Shown: in pieces, positions 21,401 to 33,200 of the stretch | Position numbering within the stretch: position 1 is the stretch's first letter | How the letters are laid out: every line of letters starts with the position of its first letter | Assembly (NCBI GenBank): GCA_000708835.1 | Contig: DF237015.1 | Span: 171,440-235,439, forward strand | Source: Klebsormidium nitens | Lineage: Eukaryota; Streptophyta; Klebsormidiophyceae; Klebsormidiales; Klebsormidiaceae | Direction of reading: 5' to 3' | DNA: 64,000 bases | Notes under the pieces: model-generated | Told to the model about the DNA's origin: nothing | The model's database searches: none | Seen by the model: the letters and a program-made list of their open reading frames with translations, nothing else | Program-made: the position numbers and the translations under genes

Positions 21401-23496
21401 GTCGGACTCTTTTAGAACGAGGTCCACAAAAATGGTCAGGAAATTGATTGTGTCAAGTTCTTGGAGGAGTTGAAAACGCCGCTGCCAATCCAATCTGACT
21501 GAAGGCCAATTCAACCTGGCAGATGAGATGCGTACAACGAGAAAGTAATCAGGAATTTGAGGAAGAAAACGCTGCGGGAACAAACTCACGGGGTTGACAA
21601 TCAGTTCCTGCGAGAACTGCGCGTATTGCTCCCGCTTTTTTGCGAGCTCTTCTTCCCACTGGCTGCGGATCCGGGGGAGATAACCAAGGAGGAGCTGCAA
21701 AAAGTAGGAATCGTTCTTCTTCTGGTTATGTATGTAGACTTGGGTTGTTCTTCCGGTGAAGACAGCCTGCTTCAAGCTTACCCTCCGAAGATACTTTTCT
21801 CGAAGGTTGTTTCTGTCATCAGATCGTTGTCCATCTCGCTGTTCGACACCTTTCGCCGTCAAACGCTGAGCTTCTAGCCAGACCAAACAATCGTCAAGGA
21901 GAAAGTTAAACGTTTACAAGAATGCCCTGGCAGAAGGCACAGCGCTCGAAGAGATGCAGCCGCAGCAAGGTTCGGCTCTGACTCTCCTGCACAGTATGTC
22001 TGCTGATCTAGTCCCCGATCGATCGTCCAGAGTGCACCCACAGATTGTCACTCAATCCTTGAAATCCGGTGGAATGAGCATACAAAGATCAGAAGCTGAG
22101 TAACCTTTCCAAAACGAAGCTAATAGAGGTCACCATAACGTCACTCCAACAAGTCAGTCATTTGAGCACATTAACATCAGAACAGCGGGCTCTTTGGTTC
22201 ACCTTCCAAACCACAGCCCGTATGCCACCACTGTCTGGAATCCCTTGAGTAGCCAATTGGCGCAAGGCGTTTAGGTCAATGCGCGGCTTCTCCAACTGCA
22301 ATCAAACCAAAACGGAAGCTGCTTTGTCACTTGACGTGGGCGTTTCGATGATGTGCATAATGATTTTCGGGCATCATGCCAGTGCCTGACGAGGAGCAAC
22401 AACTTTGGGGCTACCGTCTGCAGTGCGCACTCGTCAAGCGCGACGAATCTGTTCTTGATTGGTGTGAATGCGATCTCGGATAGTGTGGAGCTCCTCGGCA
22501 TCCCATCTGAATCCCAAAATTTGTTTTGAAGGGGGCAGTGGGCAGTATTCAAACACTCTGATCAGCCGTGTCGGATTCCTCTAGCACATGTCTGACTGGA
22601 AGTGTCGTCCGTCCAATATCTGCAACCCTCCGCGTTCCCTCCTCGTTCTGCTTCGCTTCTCAAAGACCTGCTGCCAAAAATGATCCACAACCAACTTCCT
22701 ACCACCATCTGCGTGAGACAAATTGTAAGCTATATACCCCTTTTCCCAAGCCTCTTGTGCCCCCTTGGCTTTGCTGAAAAGTCCAGTCGCTTGGTCGCTG
22801 AATGCACCCCTACGGATGCTTTGCCCACCATACTGCCACCATCTGATCTTCATACGACAGTAACCAACCATGTAAGATCTATTTCCATATTGGACGTAGA
22901 TTCCATCATCAGATTTTCCTTCAATGCATCCAACTTTATCAATGTCACTCAAGTTCATCAAGGCCTTTCGCACCCCATGCCAAGGGCTTGCCAAACGGCG
23001 CACTGTCAGAACGTTACCCCGAAACATGATTACAAAGCATCTCCGACCCAATGCACGGTAGCCGAAGCAAGCCCCAAAAAAAGATACTAGAAAATCTCTA
23101 AACGGGTAAAAGCACAGGTGAGCAGCCCCTTGAGTATCGGCCCACAACCAGAGATTGTTAAGCACATTACGCACACAAGGCCTTCTGATGCAATGCAACT
23201 GCCCTTTTCACGCATTGATCAAGAAACAGAAGAAAACTGCACAGGAGTCAACAAGAAACTGTCACCTCCGCCTGCAATTGTTCGGCCCTCGAGCTCTCGC
23301 TCCTGCTGACGTCGTGCGACGTCGCCTCCTCTTGCTGCCCGCTGCTGCCAGCTTGCATCAGCGGGTCGGCTCTCTCGACCAACGCCTCCACCAAGGGGGG
23401 CCGTGGCGGGGGGGGCGTTTCGGGGGGCGTTTCGGGGGGCGATCGCGCCCGAGGGCTAAAGCTGCTGCTGTTCAGCCAGGCGGGGACGCTGCTCAT
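18402..23496 (-). CDS. TBC-domain Rab GTPase-activating protein, TBC1D13-like
   Basis: Stimulates GTP hydrolysis by Rab GTPases in membrane traffic; the target Rab cannot be read from sequence. Exons in coding order: 23496-23266, 22295-22203, 21694-21590, 21178-20930, 20463-20335, 19539-19360, 19062-18946, 18554-18402. All junctions are phase 0, giving 418 aa. The N-terminus is Pro/Glu/Thr-rich (repeats of PPET). The TBC domain starts near residue 85. The arginine finger motif is IPDSGGIRAVVW (Arg103) and the glutamine finger is YVQGM (Gln247). Later blocks EHAEADAFFCF, AFRWITLLLTQEF and LLGGDFTDN follow the TBC1D13 order from end to end. An in-frame ATG at 23613 would add 39 residues, but 23496 gives a start more like plant relatives. 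The gene is head-to-head with the TPR gene. Two echoes of exon 6 lie at 19619-19815. Confidence 0.92.
19619..19815 (-). repeat. Two echoes of TBC exon 6
   Basis: Read on the minus strand, the start of exon 6 (EHAEADAFFCFVELL, first base 19539) recurs with first bases at about 19665 and 19799, as EHAEADAFSCFLELL and EHAETDAVFCFVEL. Steps are 126 and 134 bp. Both keep the TTTGCAG acceptor. The nearer copy also shares the upstream intron flank (AGAAGACGCCACGTGGCACA). It ends in a stop soon after the copied part. Confidence 0.93.
22581..23198 (-). other. Unexplained 205-codon open frame in TBC intron 1
   Basis: A frame of 205 codons with no stop lies inside the first TBC intron on the same strand. 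The middle and end look protein-like (WWQYGGQS, AFSDQATGLFSKAKG, YNLSHADGGRKLVVDHFW), with aromatic and charged residues well mixed. I recognise no domain. The opposite strand also has a 162-codon frame (22602-23090), so openness alone is weak evidence. It could be a fragment of a mobile element, a nested gene or chance. Confidence 0.25.
23393..23442 (+). repeat. G-run direct repeats in TBC exon 1
   Basis: The plus strand carries repeated runs of six or more G, including two CGTTTCGGGGGG units. On the coding (minus) strand they encode the PPETPPET stretch of the TBC protein. The template strand could form G-quadruplexes close to the TBC start. Confidence 0.7.
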
Positions 23497-23883
23497 CTTG
23501 GCAAGACGGCGAGGAATGACTTCAAAGAGACGCGCCAAGTTTGAAAAGGGAGCCCCACAAAGCGTCAGAAGGAGACCCTGGAGTCTGGACGCTGGCCCAG
23601 GTTGCGAACTCAAGCCCGCTGGAGTTGGTCACAGCTGCCCGGAATTTGCGTAAAACCCACACCATTGCCGCGGCCGTAAAGGTTCGGTCTGCCGTCTTCG
23701 TCGCCGAGTGCCAGTGCAATGTAGAGCCACGTACGGTATGCTGAGCGACGTGAACCGTGACCGAATCGCCGGTTTTTCTTCCACCCTGCTTGATTGCGGG
23801 TTATCAAAGAACTGGGTTTGGACGTTTCCTGCATTCTGCAATTTATTTCGTGAATGCACTGAATTCACTAATTCCCTGGACGA
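23497..23883. promoter_or_regulatory. Probable shared promoter, TBC and TPR genes
   Basis: The two start codons (23496 minus, 23884 plus) face away from each other about 390 bp apart. No TATA-like box is evident. The assignment is from geometry alone, and the TPR start is itself uncertain. Confidence 0.4.
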
Positions 23884-26800
23884 ATGCAGCACAGGCAGCA
23901 GCATGATGCGTCATGGCGGTTATGGTCCCCCCCGCCTCTTGTCAGTCTTCCTCCTCCTTCTGCTGAGTGCCTGGGACTGTACGACTGGCTCCTCTCACTG
24001 TACGTTGAACCAAGCAACGGGCGTGACGAGCTGGCGGGGGCTGCGAAAGGCAGCGTTGAAGTGCCCCCCCCAGATGGAAGCGCGTTTTTGGATCTGACGT
24101 GGGCATTGGACGGGTGAGAATGGGGTGGTGCGTTCGCTAGGCAAAATTTGATTGGGAAATTTTCAAAAAGCTGCTCTGGTTTGGTTCTTGATAAAGTAGC
24201 TGGGCAGCCCCTTTGGGTTTAGTTCCTCAGGGTGACTGCTGAATGTTGCCTTGTCTGCTTGCTTCACGTTTTCAAGGTGCCACATTTACTCGAAAGGTGG
24301 TGATTATCATGCTTTCTTCAAAGACTTCTTTTGTGTTTCCTCAGCTCAGATCTTGACTGTATTCCATTCCCTGGGGACTTGTCCATCCAAATGTTTGTCG
24401 TTGGTGTCTTTAAGATGTTGCGTCACTTGCTGAATTAGCCTTGCAAATTGACACAATGAACGAAAGGCTGCATTCGTCTGCAATAACCTCATGCCTTCAA
24501 ATGTTTCCGTCCATTCACAAGTTGCCCTCACTTTGAACATTCAACAAAGTGCCCTCATTTTGAACGGCTATTTCAGAAGATGGTGGAAAGTTCGAGAGAT
24601 CTGTGGTTCTTCCGCAAGTTAACTTTTTTCACAGAGCTCAGACAATTGCATTAACCATTGTGACGGTTAATCGGCACCCTGTGAAATGAAGCTGCGGCGG
24701 CCAAATGGGAGGAGGCGCAGAAGACGCAACCGGGAGCCCGAAAGGGGCACTCCGAAACGGTCACCCGACACGTATTTTCAGAAGTCTCATTGAGTAAAAG
24801 CGGCTTGAAAGTTCCGAGAAGGCAGATCTTAGAAAGAGTGTTTTGTCTGCAGACAAAATGCACTCTGGCAGACGGGGCTCGCCAGCGAGTTTGCCCAGTT
24901 TCGGGAGCGGCTGTCATGCTTGTGCTCGGGCGCTGAGTCAGCGGAGACCGCATGCCAGTAAGTAATCAACTCGCTCTTGTTGACGAAACTAGTGCTGACG
25001 GGATGTTTGCCTCAAGGATGGTAGCCAAGAACGTGAGGAGACCCTCTTCTTTAAACGGATAAGGGTCTTTTCCTTTTAATCATTCGTTTCGTTGGTGGTA
25101 CAACTTTTACATAGTGAACCACACGCTTGGCTCTTAAAGCTGGGCGTTTGTTTGGCATTCCTGAGAAGGGTGTTCCCATGGGTTTATGTATTTGGGTCAA
25201 CAGCGTTGTCTAGGCCATTCTGACTGAAACTTAGTGGTAATTGAAGTGTTGTACCTCTCTGTTGAAGCGCCCATCTGACGAACCCTTCACGAAGTGCGCT
25301 TGCCTTGTTGGTTGATCTGTTTTGCACATCCAGTTTTCATGCTTAAGGGGCTGCAGCCAAATTCGAATCGCAAGGCGCGACTGATTTTCCCCAAATGCAG
25401 CCGACCTGTATGGACAGAACAACGTACGCCTCGAGATATGCTCTTTTGGCATCTGAGTTTTGCCTCCTCACGTGTTTGTCTCTCTGTACATCGGCGGGTG
25501 GAGTCCACGACATAGCTGCACTTTGATCCGCACCCTATAAGTGTCCAATTTGAACGAATTTTCACAAATTGTCTTCGCTTTTGTGACAGGGCGGGGGTTT
25601 GTACCAGCCCGCAGTGCGCCTGCGGCCCCTTTTCCCCAACCGCTTGGCCACCCCCCCCCTCCCACCCCTTAGAAAGTTTCCCCCCACAGCAATCTGAACC
25701 ATTTTTATCGCGAGCCGAATCCTGGTCGTTCATTCTCGGCACGAGCACGGCCGCGACCGTCAATCTGTTCAAAAGCGTCGGGGGCACTTCACACCAGAGT
25801 CTATTCAACTGGGGAACAGGGTCTGGTGTGACCAGCCTCGGGGCGGAAGCCTGCAGTTGCGGGGACCGATACACGCCCGCTTGTCGGAGTTGTAACGCAA
25901 AGGGGGGGCGGGTTGCAGGGCCGAACGTCCCCCCTGGAAGATCGGGAAGGGACACTTTGCTGATTAGGTCTTCCTACGCCAGGGTCAGGAGGCTCCGATT
26001 ACAAAAGGGGGGGTTAGCGCTAACCCGGCTTGGTTCAAACCCAAGCGAAAAAAGAGGAAACCCGGGGTTATACCTTTCAGAAGCTCCGGTTCCACGCTTT
26101 GCTCCTTCCTCAGAGGATGCCATCCGATCGCTCTTTTCGGACGTTCACTTATGGGAGTCTGCTGTCGAACCCGAACCTCATCTTAATTTCCTTTTCGAAT
26201 CCTACGGCGGGCCTGAATCTGCGGTCAAGCTCCTCGACCGCTCGGTTAGCGCTCACCCGGGGGATCCCTCTCTGTGGAACGACCTGGGTAATGCGCACCG
26301 GGCGATGGGAAGCGCGGGCCTCGCGGCGGAGTGTTTTAGAATCGGGCTCGAGTTGCAACCCCACCCGGACCTGTTTCTAAACCTGGGGAGCGTCGTGTTT
26401 CGGGCGGGGCGGTCAAACGAGGCGCGGGAGCTTTTTGAGGCGGGGCTGCGGCTGAACGGGAGGCACGCGTTGCTAATGTTTGCTGTGGCGAGCACGCATG
26501 CTGTGCTGGGGCGACTGGTGAGTCTATGGAAAGCTAAGCTTTATAACGGGTTAAGGACGGCTGTTTGAGATAGTTACCGGTTTTGGGTATGCTCTGACGG
26601 GGCAGTTTCAGCACAGGTTGAGAAGCCGATGTTTATGGCAATTCGCAGTGACTGGCGAGACTCCGAATGGCTGGCTGGCTACGATATGGGATGCCAGCTG
26701 GAATCTGCGCACTCCATTTTGATGTGTCCTCGAGAAGGTGGCTGAGGAGCATCAAGAAGGTCGTTGAGATGACAGAGCTGGGGCCTCGTTTGTTGTCTGT

Positions 26801-28482
26801 CGTCGCCAGCATTCTCGTTGGAAAGGATTACTGGGGCTGTGAATTGTCGATCTGTTTTTACCAGCAATTTCGTTCTAAGTAGAAGTTGCTTCGGATCTGC
26901 TGGATCTGCGCTAAGCACCAGAAATACGCTCACGGTCGCGTAAATGCCATCGCGACCAAGTTTGCCTAAGCAAAGGCGCTGTTACTCCTACTTAGAGATT
27001 GGTGTTCTTTAACCCAGTGGCATCTGATGTTCTGCTTGCACGGCGGCCATGCTGAGAGACCGGGCGTTATTGTTCCTGACAGTGAGGAGCTTCGTTTCGA
27101 GACGTACTGGCTTTTCTGCAAGACTCTTGCCGGTTCAGCTCGTTTTGATTGGAGCTCCGCAAGCACTAAGCCTGCAATTCCATAACTTAATATCAACAGC
27201 AGGAGACCGTGTAGATCAACTGAAACAACGTACAAGTGGATGCGTAAAACTTGCCATTGAGTTCGGAATGCCCGGAGCTTAGTCTCTCATCGCAATCCGC
27301 ACGATCAACGATGGCATCTGACGGCTCAATGTAGCCGCCCACAACTCAGAAGTCTGGAAAGGGGGGGGTGCCAAATTCGACGTAAAGTAATGAATAAATT
27401 GCTTTCCCTCATTTTCTTGATGTTTTGGAAAACCGCGGTACTTAAAATTTGAATCAGCCGCTTTTTTCCAGGACGACGCCGCCCAATGGTTCGAGCGGCT
27501 CTTGGCATTGCACCCCGGCTTCGCCGAGGCGGCGCTGCAGCACCGTTCGATCCGAAATCGGCGGCTGAGATCGTCACCGAAGTTCCTGGGCTTTCTCCTC
27601 GTGTTGGGGGCGGCCGTGCTGCTCATTGGATATGCGGGCCTCCGAATCATCCGCGTAAGGATCTGCAAGGTTTATAATGCTCATGATTGCTTTTATGTCT
27701 GGCACCCGGCTTTCCATTTTTGGACCATGGTATCCAATCATAGACCGTTTTTGGAAGGGCAAATCGTGTTCCGCACCGGAGATTCAGATTCGGAATGTGG
27801 TGCCATACTGAAGCCAGCCCGCAAGCATCGAGAATTGAGAGGTTCTCATTGCCGAAGGAGCAGAAAAGAAAGTTTCGAAGTGAGAGCCTCGAGTAAAAGC
27901 GAGGAGTGTTTTACCATCTTCTCTCGGACTTATTCCAATCGGTTAAGTACCTCGAGGCGTCGCACGTTGCCTCCCACTTGTTTTCCGGCGAGTCGGGATC
28001 GAACCTTATGGACGACTCACAGCTCACGCTTGCAGCAGTTTTGACGAGCTACCTTCGCGGCCTTCGTAGACACTTCCGTCCTGCCACTCTTGCAGTTTCT
28101 GGCTTTTTCGTTCCACTCTACCTTCTCTATCGTTCCTGTCCCATTGGCCCGCTGACGTTACACTAATTTAGGGAGTCCGTCTTATTGCCGCCCTATTTCT
28201 AGTTGCGCTTCAGCTCGTTTGGCGTTGCTTCTATTGAGCTCAGTGTTCAGTAAGCTCCTCAAATACTCAAAGTTCGATACGTTCCCCGAGACATCAATCA
28301 TCAGACCTTCGTTTATACTTTTGCGGCTTGATAATTCTCACGTCGCAACTGCTGGTATTTGGCTTGGCGGTCTGCTAACGATCGAGCGCTCTTTGCCTCA
28401 GGTGTCGATACCTAAGCGCCACGTGGCAGTTCGGCGGTCGCCCCCTTCTCCAACCGGATCCAAAAAGAAGAAGCGGCTCTGA
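23884..28482 (+). CDS. Tail-anchored TPR protein
   Basis: Unnamed protein of about 508 aa. Exons: 23884-24113, 24853-24957, 25590-26517, 27472-27654, 28402-28482, all in phase. Residues 1-285 are low in recognisable motifs. They include a Pro/Ser stretch and several Cys (CTSPQCACG, SCGDRYTPACRSC) that might bind metal. TPR-like helices run from about 300 to 455, with SLWNDLGNAHRAMGSAGLAA, LFLNLGSVVFRAGRSNEARE and DDAAQWFERLLALHPGFAEA. One membrane segment (FLGFLLVLGAAVLLIGYAGL) is near 459-478, followed by a basic tail ending KKKKRL, so the TPRs probably face the cytosol. The tail may be an ER-retention or topology signal. The first exon is least certain: another frame over 23905-24097 starts with a signal-peptide-like stretch, and an upstream exon is possible. 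The partner and role are unknown. Confidence 0.7.
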
Positions 28483-30297
28483 ACGTGCTGTTTTACATTA
28501 CTCATGCGACGGGCTGATATTTTCCAACGACGGGCCATAAAGTTATGGCCCTTGGCGTGACTCGTTGCAAGGGCACTGCGCAAACACCGATAATAGGACG
28601 TACACTGTACAGTGCCATGCACAGTATGCAATGATGAGCTGCCGCCGCCCCTGAAGTGGATTGGCAGCATCGTAAAACGGTTGCTGCAGTGTAGCTTGGC
28701 AAATTACCGCATTCTGAGGTGAGAAAACTGCAAGCTACATAAGTCCCTTCAGGATGATTGTACTACTCGCTGTTTGAATCAGTCCGTTGACCGATTTGCG
28801 GGTGAGGCCGGCATGCACGTACTGGCAACTCCCTTGTCTCATAAGGGGCTTGTCTCCTAAAATTCGAAAGCCCCGGGCAACTCAACTAAAAACCCTAACC
28901 CAGACATTACGCGCTCCGCACCCGTCCCCACCCTAACCACCAAACCAACCCTACCCGTCCCCCGGGCTGTGAAGCTTAGGAGACAAGCCCCTTAGGAGAC
29001 AAGGGAGTTGCCACAATGGCATGCACTGCTATTCTCGTGCTTGAGGGCAAGCTGCACTGCATGAGGCCGGGGTCTTCGGTAATGGACAATGCCATTCCGG
29101 AACCCCGAATTTTCCCGATCACGTACCCTGCTACCCTTGTTGACGGATACGACTGTCTCTAATTTCTGAATGATTCAAAGTCAATCCGCTTTTGCGGGAA
29201 GGTCACCCCAGCCGAGCTCGATTATACATCAAACGTCCTACGGCACAGACATCGGAGACAGGCTGTGAAACGAAAGGAACTATTCAGAGGGCTCATTCAA
29301 GCATTGCTGCAGCTGGCGGGGTCACTAGCTGTGAGTTGGTATCGACTTCTAGCTATGGTGCATGCTCAGTGTTGCCTATACAGAGCTTAGTAGATCTACG
29401 TAAGCTAGTTATATGCACGGGCCGCGCTCAGTAGCTCGTAACGGGCTGCCATGCGCTGAATTGATCACTTACCATGATGCATATTAATGATATGTGACTG
29501 CATGCAATCAACTCGGATATATACATCCATGCAAGTATATACGACTAGAGTTCTGTTTGGCAACTAGCGACGTATGTAGCGGCCGCCCATATCACGTACC
29601 GAATTCACAATCTTCCGCTTCCACGATTTTCCGCCATGTCACCACGCCATGCAGGCCTTATATATGCTTACTGGCGTTTGAAAAGAGAACATCATTGCCA
29701 CGATGCCATGATGATGGTACCTCAGCAACGTATATACCACCTCATGGTCTCGGCGCGTATTGAACTCTTTCATACTTAATTGTGCACATTGAACTTCAGA
29801 TACACGGTCCCATGAGGTCCTGCGGCTCTATTAGTAGGGAAGGTATCATACGTACTTAAAGTAGTGAGAAACTAAGTTCCGTCACGAACATGAACTCACT
29901 CGGATTCTCGCCATGAGAAAGCTCATGAAATGTAAAGCTGAAGTATTTTATACAGCTTGCTCCAGATGGCAGCGGATCTCTAACAGTAAACCATGCACGT
30001 CAAGGAGGACGACAGGCCATGCTGAAGCTGCTTTTGTCCTGGCAGGTTTTTTTCTTTCAACGAAGCCGTGGGCGGTAGCTTTACTCAATTTCATGACTAC
30101 TAAAGCAAGCGCGCGTACGATTTACTCAATCACAAAAAAGTCACGGTCTAGTGTTACCATACATAAAATCACCTCTAATGAAGACATCAATCTTTTTCGA
30201 TACTCCAACATTCATGACCGCGTCTGAATCGCGTCACGCACCCTGCCCTAATAGGGCCTATGCTGCAGCTCACACGAGCACTTCGATACGCACCGAA
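28483..30297. other. Convergent intergenic region with MITE-like element
   Basis: About 1.8 kb with no supportable coding region. It contains the inverted-repeat element at 28824-29012. The rest is AT-balanced and probably includes both 3' untranslated regions. The last 60 bases abut the DUF2252 stop codon. Confidence 0.5.
28824..29012. mobile_element. MITE-like element, about 189 bp
   Basis: 37-base terminal inverted repeats (28824-28860 and 28976-29012) differ at one position. Each end starts GGCAACTCCCTTGTCTC. Each arm itself holds a doubled TTGTCTC block. The interior (28861-28975) is C-rich and non-coding. GCATGCAC occurs just outside both ends and could be part of a duplicated target, but no clean duplication touches the termini. 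This is non-autonomous and the superfamily is unknown. Confidence 0.85.
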
Positions 30298-33200
30298 TCA
30301 AGCCTCATCGTCTGATCCAACCGGTTGCTCCACTTCGGGCGGGTATGGATACACGTACTTCGCAAACGTGTCGTAATCTTCTGCAACCAGCTTGGCGTGG
30401 TGCGATACCACACCCCATAGCAGGTCCTCGAACTCCTCCATGCTCTCCCCGGCGGTCAGGCGCTCTAGTTCGACGCTGAAGTCAGGACGGCCCTCGGTCT
30501 TGCCCTCCAACGCAGCCGCTGATCAATACAGCAATAAAAAGTCGTGAGTTGCGTTTCGTGTCCAAGTTAGTCGAAAGGCCAAGGATTCCAGATCCCGACT
30601 GATCTCATGGAGGGTAACGGAACGGGTGGGGTTGGCTAGGGGGTTAGGCTGGACACAGGTACAGAGCGTGTTAACTTTGGGATGAGGGTTTTGGTGAAGT
30701 AATACCCTTCAGGGCGCCTCTCCTATACAACATCGAGAGGTCCGTATTTCGGAGAGTTCAATGCGGCCTGCATTTCCTTTCCACGACCACTCGTAGTCGC
30801 GAGTACTCGTGTTGGAGCGCCCGTACTGGACAGCTGCCGCTGGTGTGCTTTCATCACACGCGATTAGCCGAAGTGTGAAAATGCTGCGGTGCGCGGAAGA
30901 GGAGGGTACGAATAATGCTCCACTCGAAATCGAGCAAGCCCACGACACCGTGCAGTCAGCTGGACTTTCGACTCTCATCGTAGATGACTTCGACCATCAC
31001 TAGCCCCGGGACGACCATGAACTTCTCGAGCCGGACGGTCTTTCGGATGATGCGAGGATGACGAAAGCAGCGCTCACCTGCTTGCGCGTGAGAGACGGCC
31101 AACACTCGACCCCACTGCTCGGCCATCTCCTTGAAGCCCTCCGTGTCCTTCAACGCCAGCTCCTGCAAAGTGGGCCAACCACGATACTTAGCGACTAGGG
31201 ATCTTGTTATAGGAACTCCGTAGGCGGCAACACAGGCTAGTGTCTGAACCGACGAAGCTCCTGGTCAGCGGCCAGTGCGCCTGCCAACACAGGCATGAAA
31301 AATTGCAGGTCCGACAGAAACCTGGTCGCGGAACCTGATTCTTAACCTCATTATAGTGTTTGTTTTTGACCTGCCTTTTTTAACTGGTGCCATTCGCAAA
31401 CCTGAGCCTCTCGATGATGCAAACCCAGCCATCCAACGGCCCAGAATTTGCTGATGGTTAATATCAACCCGGATCCGAGGGCCAGGATCGACGAAAAGTG
31501 CAATAAGTCGATCGGCCCAAGCAGCATCTTACGACAGTGCCTTTGAGGCTCATCGTATAACCGAGCAACTTCACAGACAAAGACAATTCGTGAGCTCCGG
31601 GCGAACGTATCCATACAAGATTGACAAACGTGTGATATATGTGGAGGAGTGTCGAAGGGTCGCTTGCCGTTCTAAGAGGAACGGCGCTTATGAAGAAGAA
31701 ACGTCTGCATAGAAACAAGGTTCGCTCACCTTGAGGGGCCCCTTAGCGTCGGCGGGCAGCACGGGGTACGACGACTTTTTGGGCGAGATCTCGCGGACCG
31801 AGTAGAAGCCGTCGGTCCAGCCGACAAAGCTCTCCGCGTCGTCCGCAGTAATCTCGATCCACCCCAGGTACGGGTCCGCGTCTGACATTAGCACTCTGCA
31901 GAGAAGGAGGCGGGGTGACGTCAGCAGGGATTTGAGGCGGAGTGAACGGGAAAGGTGGAAGCAACGGAGCGGTTTGCAGCGATGGCAGCGGTTTAAACAG
32001 GATTGACTCTCTGCTCGCTCGATTGTATCTTTGGAGAGGTGAAGTGCAACGCATCAGAATTCGAGGACAGGATAAAGCGGCTCACTATTCAAAACAGAAG
32101 ATATATTGGTGCTGTGCACAAGTTATTACGCTCACAACTGCCCTCGAACATTGAATCATGCAAAGCAGCAAAATCTCGCACGATCGCAAGGCCAAGCATG
32201 CTGCTCCACTCACTTCGCCGCATCAGCCGTCCGCTTCGCGTCGTTCTCGTACCGCTTCCGGAACGCCACCCGCTCGTCCAGCCGCATGAAATGGTACGCG
32301 CTCGCCTGCGGCTGCAGCTTCACGTCCAGAATGATCCGCCCCTTGTAGTTGTTCCCATCCTTTTCCCCCCCGTCTTCCTCCCCCCCAACCTCCCCCCCGT
32401 TTTGCTCTTCCCTATTCCTCCGGGTCTGTGTCCCTGCTCCCTGTTCCCCACCAATCTGCCCCTCCCCGTTCCCCGTATTACGCTCCCCCTCACCTACTAG
32501 ATCCACAATGGCGTAGAACCGCTTCAGACCAAACGCCCCGAGGCCCTGGTACAGCCGCTGTGCCACGTCGCGCACTCTGATTCGCAGCCCTAGTCGCTGC
32601 GCATACTGCTCCTCCAGGGCTTTCCGCACGATTTCCGCCTCAGCCGGCTGGCACCGGTGCAGCTTCTCCGCATTGCTGATGAGGTCGAACCGCTCGGCGC
32701 GCCCGTCCTTCCGTCCTACGAAACGACGGAATGACGTTAGCACGAAACAAGAAAGTTGGATTCGGGTCTCTTGTGCTGGGTTGAATTGGTCGGTACGCGT
32801 GTCCTACAATTTGTTCGGATGGGCTAGGGGGACGCCGACGGTGTTCAAAACAGTGTATTCAGCACAACTCGTAGAAAAGTCTTGATCTGTCTGTGAGGTC
32901 GAAGCCCTAATTTTCGCTTGCAGGGTACTGATGAAGAGGGTAGACGGAGTGAGGGAACAACGTCAGCGACATGAAGAAGGATAAAGAGACCAACGGTAAC
33001 CCATCAGAGGGAGCGATGTTGTCGGGACGCAAAGTGGACGAGTGATGCCAGCACGAGGCAGAAACGTGAAGCTCGATCTTTAGCGACGCCTCTGCTCACC
33101 ATTTCTTGAAGAGCTTCTTGTACCGGAACTTCTTGCTCCCCTCCACTGCCCGCAGAAACGCCTGTAGCCGCCCCGTCGTGTTTAAGCTCGTGAAGATCGC

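Noticed and set aside
26010-26060. tRNA-like T-arm (GGTTCAAACC) near 26033
   Set aside because: It lies inside the open TPR exon and no acceptor stem, D-arm or anticodon arm can be folded around it.
29192-30227. Short open frames between the TPR and DUF2252 genes
   Set aside because: They are under 110 codons, overlap on both strands and have composition like intergenic DNA.
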